From the NCBI GenBank assembly GCA_033977485.1, contig CM066993.1, positions 73,120,364-73,184,363 on the forward strand: DNA of 64,000 nt, read 5' to 3'. The position numbers and the translations under genes were made by a program. Origin of the DNA: Hydrangea macrophylla (Eukaryota; Streptophyta; Magnoliopsida; Cornales; Hydrangeaceae). The stretch's first letter is position 1. Each line of letters begins with the position of its first letter. Below are positions 43,170 through 55,310 of the stretch, piece after piece. The notes below the pieces were generated by a model, which searched no databases, was not told the DNA's origin, and saw only the letters and a program-made list of their open reading frames with translations.

Positions 43170-44262
43170 TCTACTATACTATACAAACGAATAAATAAGC
43201 ACGTCAAAAATTATGAACTTCCTCTTTTGCCCTTTACAACACCATAATTACCCATATATCTATCTATACATCGTAAGGATATATTGATTTATCTGAGGGT
43301 AAATCTGTCATTTTGGACAAATAATTACATTCAAGTCAGCTTTTGAAATTTTATTTAATATAATAATGAGGTTTTAATCAACAATCTTGTGTCTAATTAC
43401 ATTTGGGTCAACAAGTTTTGGGATATTTATTATTGACTTCAAAAAAAGTCAACAAAAGTGACTATTTTGGTGGCTATTTAGGAATTGATTACTAATATTT
43501 ATAATTTGGTCAACTTCTTCTCTCAAATGAGGTTTCAATCAACAATTTGTGTCTAATTACATTTGGGTCAATATTTTTTGGGATATTTATTATTCACTTC
43601 ATAAATTTTTTTAAAAAAGTGGCTATTTTAGTGGTTATTTAGGAATTGGTCACTAATATTTACAATTTGCTCAACTTCTTTCAAATTTAGGATTCATATA
43701 TTGTAATATGTGTAATTGCATTTAGGTCAGCAAGTTTTGGGATATTTATTTTTCACTTTAAAAAAGTTTTAAAAAGTGACTATTTTAGTAGCTATTTAGG
43801 AATTGGTCACTAATTTCACATTTTGGTCAACTTCTTCTCTAATATTTATGTTCTGGAATATTTAAAATGTCAAATAAAGTGGCTATTTTAGTAGCTACTA
43901 TGAATTGGTCACTAATATTTACATCTTGGTCAACTTCTTCCCTCAAATTCAGGATTTATAGATTGTATTCGAATATCAATTAAGGCCTACAAACACATTC
44001 ATGGCCTTTTTTTTTTTGTTGAGGAAATACCCTACTTGTGTCATATATTTTTAGTGGCGCTTTATTAGGTACCTTTACTACTCATTTATAAGATAGTCAG
44101 AATTATCAACTTCTTCTGTGAGAAGAGTTTTAGATTAAATAGTTACATTTACAGTTTCCTATTTAACTGTTTTAACATCTTATTATACACTTTTAACAAC
44201 CACTTTAACCACATGAAACGACACAATTAAATTCCCTGCGTAACGCGTAGGGCTCCAACTAG
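43170..44262 (+). mobile_element. non-autonomous Helitron (about 1.1 kb)
   Basis: 5' end TCTACTATACTATAC, 3' end CTAG preceded by the GC-rich hairpin CCCTGCGTAACGCGTAGGG. The element sits between A (43169) and T (44263), the canonical Helitron target. No Rep/helicase frame. The interior holds tandem repeats (43367-43947). Confidence 0.82.
43367..43947 (+). repeat. tandem repeats of about 155-160 bp inside the Helitron, 3.5 copies
   Basis: Units carry ATTTGGGTCAACAAGTTTTG, GGGATATTTATTATT, TGGCTATTT and GGAATTGGTCACTAATATTT. They begin near 43367, 43528, 43688 and 43837 (partial). Confidence 0.8.
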
Positions 44263-44472
44263 TATATATATATATATATATATGGGAATCACACATTTAC
44301 AACTACATTGCACCCCACACTAAGGCATTAGTTTCTCTCCTGCCCTCCTTATTAAAAGTTGTCCTATTGTCACATTTGATAGGGAATATTTGAGATACAA
44401 AATTTGAATAGCATAGTCGTACTCGAAAAAAATATAATTAGACAAAAACGTTAAATTTGCTAATTTATAATT

Positions 44473-44832
44473 GGGTCAATTATACTTTATACCCTTATAA
44501 TTTGTTGTAATTTCACTTTGGTCCCTGTAGTTTTAATTTTGTTACTTTGATCCTTATAGTTTCAGTATTGGTTCACTGAAGTCATGCTAATTTCGTTCAT
44601 TTTTTGACAGGAATAAGTTATATGATACACATTTGAGGTAAATTTATTTAGAGAAATTACACTTTACACACCTATATTGAACCTAAATTTTTCAAAAATT
44701 GAGGAAAATTTTCATGAATGGACTGCATTGAACCTAAAATAAAACTGTAAGGACTAAAATGACAAAATTAAAAATACAATGATAAAAATAAAATTGCACC
44801 CAAATTATAAGAGTGTTAATTGTAATTTACCC
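44473..44832. mobile_element. long-arm MITE (about 360 bp)
   Basis: Left GGGTCAATTATACTTTATAC, right in reverse complement GGGTAAATTACAATTAACAC. The arms continue through CTTATAATTTG and TTTTAATTTTGTTAC. Non-coding. Confidence 0.65.
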
Positions 44833-45087
44833 TTTGTAAATTAACCTGGTTTTGAGATTAAAATAATAATATATTGACTTTCATATATCGAATGAATCCA
44901 AAAAAAATACTAGAGAGAGATTCTCAAATGGGTAAGTCCAAGAAGAGCCGAAAAAATATTGGGATGCTTTGTCCTTTAGTTCTTTCCAATCAAACATGGG
45001 TATGGACATGCCGACACGTGTGACAGAATAATATTATGTTGATATGACATACGAGGATGTCATATTTTTTATATATAAAAAAAGGGT
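44833..45087. other. AT-rich DNA, nothing recognised
   Basis: No gene or clear repeat. Confidence 0.5.
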
Positions 45088-45259
45088 ACTATTAGACTCA
45101 CGAATAATACATTTTTTTTTTCATACAGAGTTTTAAATGTGTGTACCATATACTGTATAAGTGGGACACAAAAAAATGTAAAAAATTTAAATAACACAAA
45201 GTACAAGTATTTAAAGTTGTGTGTGGAAAAAGTGTGTGGTTCACTGTCTGAGTCTAGTA
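45088..45259. mobile_element. probable MITE (about 170 bp)
   Basis: Ends TACTATTAGACTCA and (reverse complement) TACTAGACTCAGAC. Interior partly self-complementary (TTTTAAATGTGTGTACC / TACAAGTATTTAAAG). Confidence 0.5.
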
Positions 45260-46110
45260 TTTTTCATAAAAATAATAATAATAATAGATAAATAAATTAT
45301 TGTTCAATTTTAGGTCCATTTCTTATGTTTCTCAAAAAGGTAAAGCTATTGTTATCTACATGAAGTTCAATTCACCGAATACTATTGTTTGATATTAAAA
45401 AAATGAAGAGAGAGTGATACAGTTGCACAAAGAGAGACTTGAGAGACTAATGTCAAGAAAATAAACGTGAGAAAATAGTGATGTAATACTTGACGAAATC
45501 AGCTCCAATAGGCTTTAAGGTGTAAAAAACTGACTAAAGTGTAGCATTTCGATTGCACATACACTGACATTTTAGGAATCTCAATTATTTCCCTTATTTT
45601 TTAATTTTAGTGTCAAATTTCCTAAATTTTTCTAACGATTTGTCAAAGAGAAGCAGGAATCTAATACTAAGATTAAAATATAAGAAACGTAAATGAAAAT
45701 ATTACTGAAATGTAAGGAAATGTAGGAATCAAACAAAGCATAAGAGTGCATACCACTTGCATCAAATAATAATTGTATATAAAGACCTGACAATTTCTTT
45801 GAAAAAGTCTATGGTACATACCAGTGCTTTAAGATGCATCATAAATCTGGTCAGGCAATTATGGAGTTAAAATGTTGTAATGGTGGGTAGCAGATATATA
45901 TTTGCCCTAGTTTGGGAGGCTGATAGTTCAAGACTTAAGCGATAGATGATTGAAGTTTGTTCCTAGTTTGGAGGAGGAGTGGCAAAGATTAGGCGAATGA
46001 GGCGATCAAAAAAGAGTTTTCTTCCATGTTCTTTAAAATGTCCCGTCGTGTCGGTAATGTTTCTGAATCTAATAATTGCAAAACAAATATAAGACTCGCA
46101 TTTATCGCAT
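45260..46110. other. upstream intergenic DNA of the TPP gene
   Basis: No frame or repeat recognised. Distal regulatory sequences may be here but cannot be pointed to. Confidence 0.4.
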
Positions 46111-46115
46111 CTGAT

Positions 46116-46208
46116 ACGTGTCAGGCAAGTGTCGATGTCTTATACGTGTCGGATACGGTTACAGGAGGAGTGTGGGTGCTTCCTAGGTTCTCTCTACTTG
46201 GCTATAAA
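46116..46208 (+). promoter_or_regulatory. predicted TPP core promoter: two ACGTGTC boxes and TATA box
   Basis: ACGTGTC at 46116-46122 and 46144-46150 match the ABRE-type core. TATAAA at 46203-46208 would place the transcription start near 46235. The leader up to the ATG probably contains an intron, because a T-rich tract ending TTGTACAG lies at 46485-46492. Confidence 0.5.
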
Positions 46209-46510
46209 TTCTCAAACCCTCAACAACAATCCTCATCGTGAGTAGTCAGTTTTGGTTAGTGCCTGTCTTTGTTGTCTAATTCTATCTTCTGGATTTTAAT
46301 TTTTAACCTCTGTTCTTTTCGAAAAAAGTCATTTAGCTCACACATTGTGGAAACAGAATCCTCTGTTTCTTCTCTCTCTAAAAAAACCTTCAAAATCTTC
46401 ACCAACTAACACTCAAATTGTGATTTTCTCAAAATGGGGTTTTGAATTTGGTTCTTATTTTGAATTTTTTTTTTCTTTTTTTGGAATTGTACAGTCGTAG
46501 AGAGAGATTA

Positions 46511-47169
46511 ATGACTACCCAGACAGTGGTGGTTTCGGATGCGAATTCAAAGATTGGGATGGCAATAATGCTGACCGTTTCTAACTCTTCCCCATTCTCG
46601 CCGGTGGTTGCAAAGCCGCCGCCGGCACCTGGTGGGTACGTCGCCGTTTCGAGGAAGAAGTTGTTGAAGAGACTTGAAACAAGTGGAGGTGGGGCCATAA
46701 TCAATGCTTTGGTTGATTCGATGAGAGCGTCTTCTCCAACTCACATATCTTCTGTTTCTCTCTCTGAAACTGAAGACAACTCTTCTTGGATTGTATGTCA
46801 CATTTTAATATATAAATATATATATATATACGTGTATATATTTGTGATTGTTTGTCTATTTATGTTTGTGTATATATTGTTGTTGTTGTATTGTTGTGAA
46901 AATAGATTCGACATCCCTCGGCGTTAGGCATGTTTGAGAAGATAACAAATGGTTCAAAAGGGAAGCAAATAGTTGTGTTTCTTGATTATGATGGTACTTT
47001 GTCTCCGATTGTTAAAAACCCTGATCTAGCTTTCATGACCAATGAGGTTCGATTATTGTATGTGTATATATTTATGTGTGTGTGTGTGTGTATTTATGTA
47101 TATATGTATATATTATTAATCTACTCTTTTGTTTGGTTTAATTTCCCGGTTGATATATATTGTAAGCAT

Positions 47170-47204
<35 letters not shown>

Positions 47205-50200
47205 TTTCTTTGGTATGGTTTTAACTTTTGTATATCAGATGAGAGATGCAGTAAGGAATGTCTCGAAGCATTTCCCTACAGCCATAGTCAGCGGAAGGTG
47301 CAGAGCCAAGGTACATTTTGTATGATACATTGATATACACATATTACTGAATATATATATATATATATATATATTGCTGCTGTTGTTTTTTGTTTTGTTT
47401 CTTTAATTGCAGATCCCAAAAAGAACCATTACAAACACTCATAAATAATTGAAAAACATATTAGCAATTAAGCAACACAACTTGTTTTTAGACGGGTCAA
47501 ACTTTCCCAATCTCTGATGAAACTATCTGTAGCGTAATTCGAGACTAAGCTGGTTGAGGAAGGAAGCTATCAACATGATCCATAACATAGATCACCCAAA
47601 ACTTACCGTGACTAAAGGACCCTACCAAAAAACTAGATCTGACAAAACAATATCGGATCTGATGGAGATAGTGATGAATTTGCATGAGTAAACCAACAGA
47701 TCTGAAAGAAAAAATGTGTATTTGCAAAAAGGAGTAACCAAATCTAAGTGTAGAACGAGGAGTACAAAGAGATCTAGAGTAGAACTCAAACCAAATTAAA
47801 TAAAAATAATAATTAAAAAAAACCCTAAATAAAAGGGACAACAAATCTATCATAAGATGGATAACACCTTCCTAGAGATGGACAACTTAAAAAACCAAGG
47901 TCTCTCCCATGAAGGGAGCTAGAGCTCCTGGAAAAGGCATTGACAAATAGGCTTTTAGAGAGAGGTTAGAGTTTTTTCTTTGATCTCTTGTATTGGCTTT
48001 GATAGATATACATTGTTGTTGAACTAAGGGTGCGTTTGATAAAACTGAAAATTAAGTACTGAAAATTAAGTGCTGAATTTAAGTGCTAAAAATTTTAAGT
48101 GATTTGTATTGGCAAAACTAAAAACAGTGTTTCAAAAACTAAAATAGACTGCATTCAGTGATTATTTTCAGTAGAAAATTTTCACTTAATATTTTCAGTA
48201 AATTTTCTATCACTTTTTCAATTATGTGGTATATTATCAAATGCACTGAAAAGAATTAAGTGTTGAAAATTATCATTTTCACCACTTAATTGGTTATCAA
48301 ACACACCTTAAGTATTTCATTGTATAAGTTAATTCTCTATCTATATATATATATATTAATAAAAGAGTTATTTAATTTACAGCCACCTAAAAAACACAAT
48401 AGATGGGTTAATTATTCAATGAATCCGTTACACCACGACGTTATGCCGAAAATGTGTGACTTTCCAAGATCACGTGACCATTACTATTTGGTGGACATGA
48501 CAAATAGTAAAGCAAGTCACCTCCCCACTATTTTTAGGACCCAAAAACTCCCTAATTGTAATTTCTACCTATTTTTAAAGGCCACATGTCCCCTATAATT
48601 GACGGACTCAATGAATAACTTCTCATCCAATGACAGACAATTAACACAAATTTAGATTTATAATTTTAAAATTTCTATTAACACGTGATCAACATGCTAA
48701 TAATGATCGATTTGTGCAGGTTTTCAAATTTGTTAGATTATCAGAGCTGTACTATGCCGGCAGCCATGGCATGGACATCAAGGGACCAACCAAAGATTGC
48801 AAATACAAAAAGGTGACTATTGATGTACTAACATAATAAATTGATTAAACTAATATGAGATGAGTCCAATAATCTATATCAGATTTTAAAAACTATCTCA
48901 CTAGTGGAGAGGCAACAAAGGAAACTTCATCGTAACGGAGGTTTACAAAGTGCGTTATGAAAATCACAACTGGGATTCGAACCTGAGAACTTCCACAGAG
49001 AACTTTATACAATTAGTGTTGAGTCATCAATTATTTCAAAAGCTTAACTGATGACTTTAACATAGTTTATTTGAACCACTTCATTTTTTGGTTACTTTAA
49101 TCTTTTGTATTATTCCAGGGTAATAAAGATGTTCTATTTCAACCGGCCAAAGAATTTTTACCCATGATCAATGAGGTTTGTTTTCTCTTACTTGGAAGTA
49201 CTAAGAAATGTATCATCCAAAAAAGCACTAAGAAAAGAAGAAAGTGTAAAATGATGGAAAAAAGAAATATATGCATCAATGTTTAATATTTTCAGGTATA
49301 CAAAACTTTATTAGAGAAGACTAAATCCACCCCAGGAGCTAAGGTGGAAAACAACAAGTTCTGCATTTCTGTTCACTTTCGCTGTGTTGATGAAAAGGTA
49401 CAATCATAAGCAGATGTTCATATGGAAAACTTCTATGATACATTTATAGTGGTTTAGTTGTATCATATAATTGTGTGATTTTTGGTCCCAAAATATTGTA
49501 ATATGGTCCCAATGTGTTGTACTTAGGTCACCAAATGTTTGACATTTTGAAAATTAATTTGGTTTTAAAATCTAAGTAATTTTTAAAATTACATGTTGAG
49601 ACCAAATTATTACTTTTTAATACCAATTTTGGATTTTATGATACAGCCAATAGCACTATGACTATATCATAGAAGTCCCTGTTCATATATATATATATAT
49701 ATATATTGGTGTCAAAGAAACCCCACTATCCAGGCCATTGTCGGTTAATTCCACAGAGAGCAGAATCACCCAAAAATCACACTCCAAGTTTACTGCTCAG
49801 TCGGTCAGTCCAATGGCCTGGGGACGGATCTAATATAGGCTGAGGCAGCCTAAGGGGACTTGACTCAAGTACCTCTTTGATTTTTGAAATTTTATATATA
49901 AGTTTTAAAAATACATATTTTTTTATATTTATTTAAGCCTCTGTCTCAAATTTAAAATTTTTCTATTTTACACTTAGGCTCCCTTTTCAAGTATGAAAAA
50001 CACAACTTCTTAATCTCAATTTGTAGTGATAATGTGTCATTTTATCAAACATTTGGTGTCAATCAGTATTAACTTTTCTAATTCTTTCATCCATCCAAAA
50101 AAATTTGTGAATAGACCCATAAACTCGTTACCCCTTTCACCCAACCAAGCCCCCTCAACTCCAAATTTGTAGATCCATCCTTGATTATTATGGCCTGCTC

Positions 50201-51730
50201 TTTGTTTACCACTAAGCCACCGGGTTCAATTGGGAATTTTCATTCCCAAAAAAAGAAAAAAAAAAACCATCTGTTAATTCCATTTTTTTTCTTCTCTTTT
50301 TTTATTATCTATTATTGATTTTATTTTTTTAATTCATATCAGAATTGGACTGCATTAGCAGAGGAAGTTAGATCAGTCCTGAATGAGTATCCAAAGCTTA
50401 AACTGACTCAAGGGAGGAAGGTACTAGTAGTAGTATTCATTTTTCGATTTCCTGATCATGCTTAAAAGGAATAACTGTTAAAACAAATATCACTTGATTT
50501 ATTAATAAATTTGGTCATGGTTTTAGTAAGTTATATATATGTTGGCACAGCCGCACATGCCTAACCATTAGGTTTTTGACACAGGTTTTAGAGATCCGCC
50601 CAACCATCCAATGGGACAAGGGGAAGGCCCTTGAATTCTTGTTAGGGTCACTAGGTGAGTTTCCACTCAGATATATATATATATATATATAGTCTGGATC
50701 TTAAGCGTACTTAAAAAAAAAAAAAAAGACTTAAGAGACAAACTATGTCAACAACAGGACTACAAGAAATGCTCACATACTATATATTTTAAAGTTTTTA
50801 TTTCCAAAATGGACAAAAAAAACATGAATAACTTTGGTGTACTAACTCGTTATTAAATTACTTTAGTACCTCATTTTAATAAAGAGAGAGACCTTTTTGT
50901 TCATTTAAAAATGAACACAATATTGCTATTAGCCTATTACTCTACTCCATTGAAGGTCTTAAATTATGAACTAATTCTGTTTTTAATTGGTCATCTGTTT
51001 TTAGGCTATGCAACTTCTAATGATGTTTTGCCAATCTACATTGGAGATGATAGAACTGATGAAGACGCATTCAAGGTATCTTTCTTGTTTTGTATTAGAT
51101 TTAATTACTCCTTTTATTTTATTTTCTCACAAAGCAAGTCATTTTGAATGTATTTATTAACAATGTTAATTAGGTACTGCGTAATAGAGGACAAGGGTTT
51201 GGAATCCTTGTGTCAAAAGTTCCAAAGGAAACAATTGCTTCTTATTCTTTGCAAGAACCCTCCGAGGCAAGAACATTAATACCCTATTTTCTGTTCTTTA
51301 ATTCTTTTTTTTTTTCTTCTTCTTTTTCTTCTTCTTTTTTTTTTTCTTTTTTTTTTTTTGAGAAATTCGGTAAAAAAAAATTCATCATATTGGATTATTT
51401 GAGTTTAAAAGGACAACTTGTTTTTAATTTCGGTCAAAAGTCCCTGATTAGTAAACTTTAATCAAATCAAATCTTTAATTTAAAAAATTTCACCTAATTT
51501 AGTTACGGAGTATGTGATTGTTGAGGGATTTTTTACTAAAAAAAAAGGGTTGGACCTAAGACAAAAAAGTATATTTTATAGGACTTTTGACTAATTTCCC
51601 CTTTTTTCGCTTTTGCTTATTGGATTTGTTATTGTTCATTTTTTTTTTTTTATAGGTTATGCAATTTTTGCAACGATTGGTGGAGTGGAAACAATCCTTA
51701 TCCCTTAAAATTCTGTTGGGAATGGGTTGA
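46511..51730 (+). CDS. TPP: trehalose-6-phosphate phosphatase (TPP), 11 coding exons, 377 residues
   Basis: Removes phosphate from trehalose-6-phosphate, the second step of trehalose synthesis and a sugar-signalling control point (EC 3.1.3.12). Exons: 46511-46792, 46906-47046, 47239-47310, 48720-48812, 49119-49175, 49296-49397, 50343-50420, 50585-50654, 51005-51075, 51174-51266, 51656-51730; all phases agree. HAD-phosphatase motifs: LDYDGTLSP (Asp121 nucleophile, Asp123), VSGRCR (159-163), SHGMDIKGP (180-188), GKALEFLLG (about Lys289) and [10 protein letters not shown] (312-321). The N-terminal about 90 residues are variable and Ser/Pro-rich, as in plant TPPs. Length matches plant family members. 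Introns are GT-AG except intron 10, which begins GC (GAG|GCAAGA). Introns 3 and 6 hold transposon-like insertions. No lesion was found, so the gene looks functional. The paralogue is not determined. Confidence 0.95.
47311..48719 (+). other. TPP intron 3 (1.4 kb) with inserted repeat DNA
   Basis: Much longer than most other introns of the gene. 47400-47960 looks like an antisense repeat fragment (CTCCCATGAAGGGAGCTAGAGC, shortened here to CCCATGAAGGGAGC, resembles DNA near 54820). 48029-48307 is a MITE. Donor GTACAT, acceptor TTTGTGCAG. Confidence 0.6.
48029..48307. mobile_element. MITE in TPP intron 3 (279 bp)
   Basis: Inverted ends GGTGCGTTTGATAA and TTATCAAACACACC. The interior is rich in AATTAAGTG-type strings that pair across the element. 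The wording resembles hAT-type MITEs. Target duplication not clear. Confidence 0.65.
49821..50189. mobile_element. hAT-like non-autonomous insertion in TPP intron 6
   Basis: The 369-bp segment is flanked by ATGGCCTG (49813-49820 and 50190-50197), an 8-bp repeat as hAT elements make. Near its ends, GGACGGATCTA and TAGATCCATCC are inverted copies. The outermost bases are not symmetric, so the class is tentative. Confidence 0.5.
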
Positions 51731-51823
51731 ATTTTATGTAATTTATCCTTTTTCCCTTCTTTTTTTTGGGTGTGTGTGTGTATTTGATCAAGTCAAAATG
51801 TAAACTGATGATTTTGTAATTTC

Positions 51824-52061
51824 AAATATATTGGACCAGAATTACATGATGAATATATATAAGAGTAATGCCACACACACTCTGAAAAGCACACCAAAAT
51901 GCACAACCTTGCTTAAAAATGTTAGACTTTGTGCTGAAATTGTGTGTGTAGACTTTTCAGCACAAGGTCTAACCTTTTTAAGCAAGGTTGTGTATTTTAA
52001 CGTGCTTTTCAGAGTATGTGTAGCATTGTTGTATATATAAATATATTGGACCAGAATTACA
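51824..52061. mobile_element. 161-bp foldback element between 23-bp direct repeats, behind TPP
   Basis: 51867-52027 is a near-perfect inverted repeat with arms of about 75 bp (CTCTGAAAAGCAC, CACAACCTTGCTTAAAAA). An identical 23-bp string (starts AAATATATTGGACC) lies at 51824-51846 and 52039-52061. It starts about 95 bp after the TPP stop, so it may lie in the 3' UTR. Confidence 0.8.
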
Positions 52062-52233
52062 GTATACAAGATTTCAATGCACACTCTTTTTGTGTCCTAT
52101 GCACACGTGCAAAAGAACGTATAAACATGCAAGTGTACAATTTGAGAGTGCATGTGTGGGGGGCTAAATATCTCAATGAAATGTTGCCATATTAATACCG
52201 TGTGGTCAACACAAAGCATTTTTTGAGAGGAGA

Positions 52234-52397
52234 AGTGTCAGGCACACATCCCAAATCACACTATATGCTTTAAATGCATGTACTCTGTGCTGTTTGAATT
52301 TTTCACACTTTTATGTGCACCACTTACACAACACAGGGTACATATATTTAAAGCAAGAGTGTGATTTGAGGTATGGTTTAGAGTGTGTGCCTAACAT
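52234..52397. mobile_element. foldback MITE (about 165 bp)
   Basis: Left TGTCAGGCACACATCC, right in reverse complement ATGTTAGGCACACACTC. The arms share CAAATCACACT and GCTTTAAAT. No coding. Confidence 0.65.
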
Positions 52398-52777
52398 TAT
52401 TATTTTGAGAGAATATAGACGTGGAATAATGTGGAACATGCCAGCAAAAACATTTTAAGACAATATAAGCATAAAATAAATTAACCTTCGACATGGGTGG
52501 ACGTATAATTCGAAAGGTAGCAGGAGCAGATAGATGTGGAATATATAATCTGTAAATTTGTTTTAATGTTAGATTTGAATTTTTTTTAAATATGGGTACT
52601 CCGTCAATAGATATGCCTTGACCTCAGGCAAACTTTTTATAGCTTTTGATGGAAATTTGATTGAAAACGTACTGCACCTCAAAAATGCGTAAAACATAAT
52701 TAAATCGAGTCTCCTTCTCATTTTCTGCTTCATTTTCGTCGAGATTATATTGATTTGATAAAAAAGCTTCTTTAATA

Positions 52778-53059
52778 CTCCTTTCATTTCAAAATAAATG
52801 TTCACTTTCTCTTTTTTTTTTTTTTTTTTTTTGGATATTTCAAAATAAGTGTCCACTTTAAAAGTCAATTTTAATTTTTGTAGGAGAAACATCATTTTCT
52901 AGGAGAGTGGGAAAAAGAAAATGAGTAAAAAGTCAATATCACATCAAAGATAAAATGGAAAAGTGGAAAAATAAAGGACAAAAGAAATTAATATAATACA
53001 CATTTCTTAAACATTGTGTATATTATGATCAGTGGACACTTATTTTGGAACGGGGAGAG
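52778..53059. mobile_element. Stowaway (Tc1/mariner) MITE (282 bp)
   Basis: Ends CTCCTTTCATTTCAAAATAA and (reverse complement) CTCTCCCCGTTCCAAAATAA with TA on both sides (52776-52777 and 53060-53061). Typical Stowaway wording (AAGTGTCCACTTT inside). Confidence 0.85.
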
Positions 53060-53107
53060 TAGCATTTTATAATACAATATGGACTTTAACAATGATATGT
53101 AAATGGG

Positions 53108-53278
53108 TAATATTTGGGAAACAAACACTTTACACAAACACTTACAAACACATTATATCTCTTTAATGGATGGTATTGTAGGGTTCACTGAAATTATCTC
53201 CACCCTACAATATCACCCAAGAGAGAAATTGAATGCGTTTGTACGTATTTGTGTAAAATATTTGTACCCCTAATATTA
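53108..53278. mobile_element. MITE (about 170 bp)
   Basis: Left TAATATTTGGGAAACAAACAC, right in reverse complement TAATATTAGGGGTACAAATA. Both arms continue with TTTACACAAA and ACAAAC. Confidence 0.6.
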
Positions 53279-53841
53279 TTGTATGTAAAAACAGGTCTTT
53301 TGTGAATAATATAATTAGTTCTTGTAATTCTCAAACAGCTCGAGGTACTATATATGTACAGCACAAGTCATCCTTTTGGGAATTTTGGCAGTAGCACATG
53401 ATGTCGACACAAGAGACATAAAGGTTCTGTCAAAAAAAAAAAAAAAAAAGTTGTCCCCCCAAGAAAAGATTAAAAAAAAAACCCCCGTAGATATTGAGGA
53501 CTTGTAGTATTTAGCACAATTCATCGACTCCCTAAACCATTAGTATGTGTACCTTTTTTTTTTATTTTTTCCCTAACAGCATTATTATTTGTACACTTTG
53601 TTAAGCATCTTATCTTTAATCTGACTCCCCATCTCTGTGTTTTAGTTATTAGTTAGGAAATTAGCTTCTAACATGAATGACTAGTTGATCGTTAGTTTTT
53701 TGTTAAAACATTTTTAGATGAGGGCAAGTCTATAAAATAATATCAAATTTTTATTTAACAGTACTTAAAGATGTCTTTTTATATAAAACGCTGCTTATTA
53801 TATTATTACCCAAGCTACTTTCTATATCTTACCCAAGCTAT

Positions 53842-53880
<39 letters not shown>
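53842..53880. repeat. (TAA)n microsatellite
   Basis: About 13 uninterrupted AAT units. Confidence 0.95.
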
Positions 53881-53881
<1 letters not shown>

Positions 53882-54835
53882 GAGACTCGGAGACAGCGGG
53901 ACTCGGAGGCATAGGAAATGAATTACATTTTTGTGTTAATGTCAAGGTTTATATTTGATTAAAACGACTTTAACCAAGCATCGAATTGCTAGAAAGTTCA
54001 AATCATTTCCTTCTTGAATGATTGTGATTGCCACTTTGAATATTATAATGTCCATGTTGATGCTACCTCTTCTCGAACTACATAAGTTTTTTTGGCGTAT
54101 TGTTTGGAAAATGATGGTTTTTCCTACTTATCGAAGAAAATTTTATTTTGGTACACAATCCAAATGCGAATAATGTTATGAATGCAAGTCTCAATCTCAT
54201 AACAAAAAAAAAAAAAAAAAAAAATAATAATTTCTTCTCTCTCTAAAAAAAGTGTTGGGTCAAAACAATGTTCTACACGGATTGACTTGGTGGAAGGTGG
54301 AACCAAATGGAATTACTCTAAGCTATTTTTGGTGAATATCATCTTTGTTTAGATAGATCATCAACATGACAACAACCAAACCAATGGTGTGATCAACATG
54401 AAACACATTACCCATTATCTCATTGGTGAGTGCGTGTGTATATATTAATGATATACACATATATATGGAGGAGTGTGATACACTCGGCTGGGCTTGAGAA
54501 ACAGGAAAAATTATTGTAAGATGTTTTTTATTTTTGGTATTGAGTGGGTGAGTGAGTACAAGGATTTGTGGGTTGGGGGTTATGTGAGGTAATATGTGTC
54601 TTGTATCAATTTTATTCTTAATAGTAAAGCAAAATTTCTTAGAGTAGATGTAGACAAATTTTTTCCGAACTATGTGAAATTCTCTTATGTGCTTTTATTT
54701 CTTTCCTCCTATTATTTTCTTTTCATTGTGTGCTCGTTTTATTCCGCTCCATTAAATTCCCAGCAAAAAGCTCTCTCACCCTCTTGAGTGCTCCCTATTC
54801 TTGGGGGCTCTCCTCCCATGGAAGAGCTCCTCGTT
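53881..54835. other. intergenic DNA, nothing coding
   Basis: No reading frame of note. 54770-54843 joins in sequence with 59405 onward once the hAT element is removed. Confidence 0.5.
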
Positions 54836-55310
54836 TTCACAGCTAGGGGTGGGCAAACGGTCGGTTCGGTTTCGAACCGACAAATTCGGTTCGGTTTATT
54901 CGGTTCGGTTTGAGAAATATTATACCGATAACCGACCAATTAAAAGTTCGGTTTTCTCAGTTCGGTTTCCGTAATAAAGTTCGGGTTTGGTTTTAAAGTT
55001 CGGTTTAATACTTAACCGAAATTATCTGGGACTTTTTTTATTTTTTATTTTATATATATATATGGGTTTTTTGACCCAAGTAATAACTAATTACTAATAT
55101 CACTTTCATTGGCAATTTGGCATTACAATGTATGACAACTTGGCCACAAGGCCCACAACCATTGATATTTTGGCCACAAGTCCATAACATGATACCACAA
55201 CAACCTGTTATTAAGCAACTAAGGTCCAAGGATTAAGCAAGCACCAGCAAGGCAGCATGCCAGCAACAGCATTGCAAAATTCAAACAAAAAAACCAAAAA
55301 ACAGCATTGC

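Noticed and set aside
46930..47325. 131-residue uninterrupted frame in the TPP gene
   Set aside because: It reads through intron 2; conserved protein sequence and splice sites show that 47047-47238 is an intron.
50200..50240. SINE or tRNA-like B box (GGGTTCAATTGGG)
   Set aside because: No A box at the proper distance and no A-rich tail.
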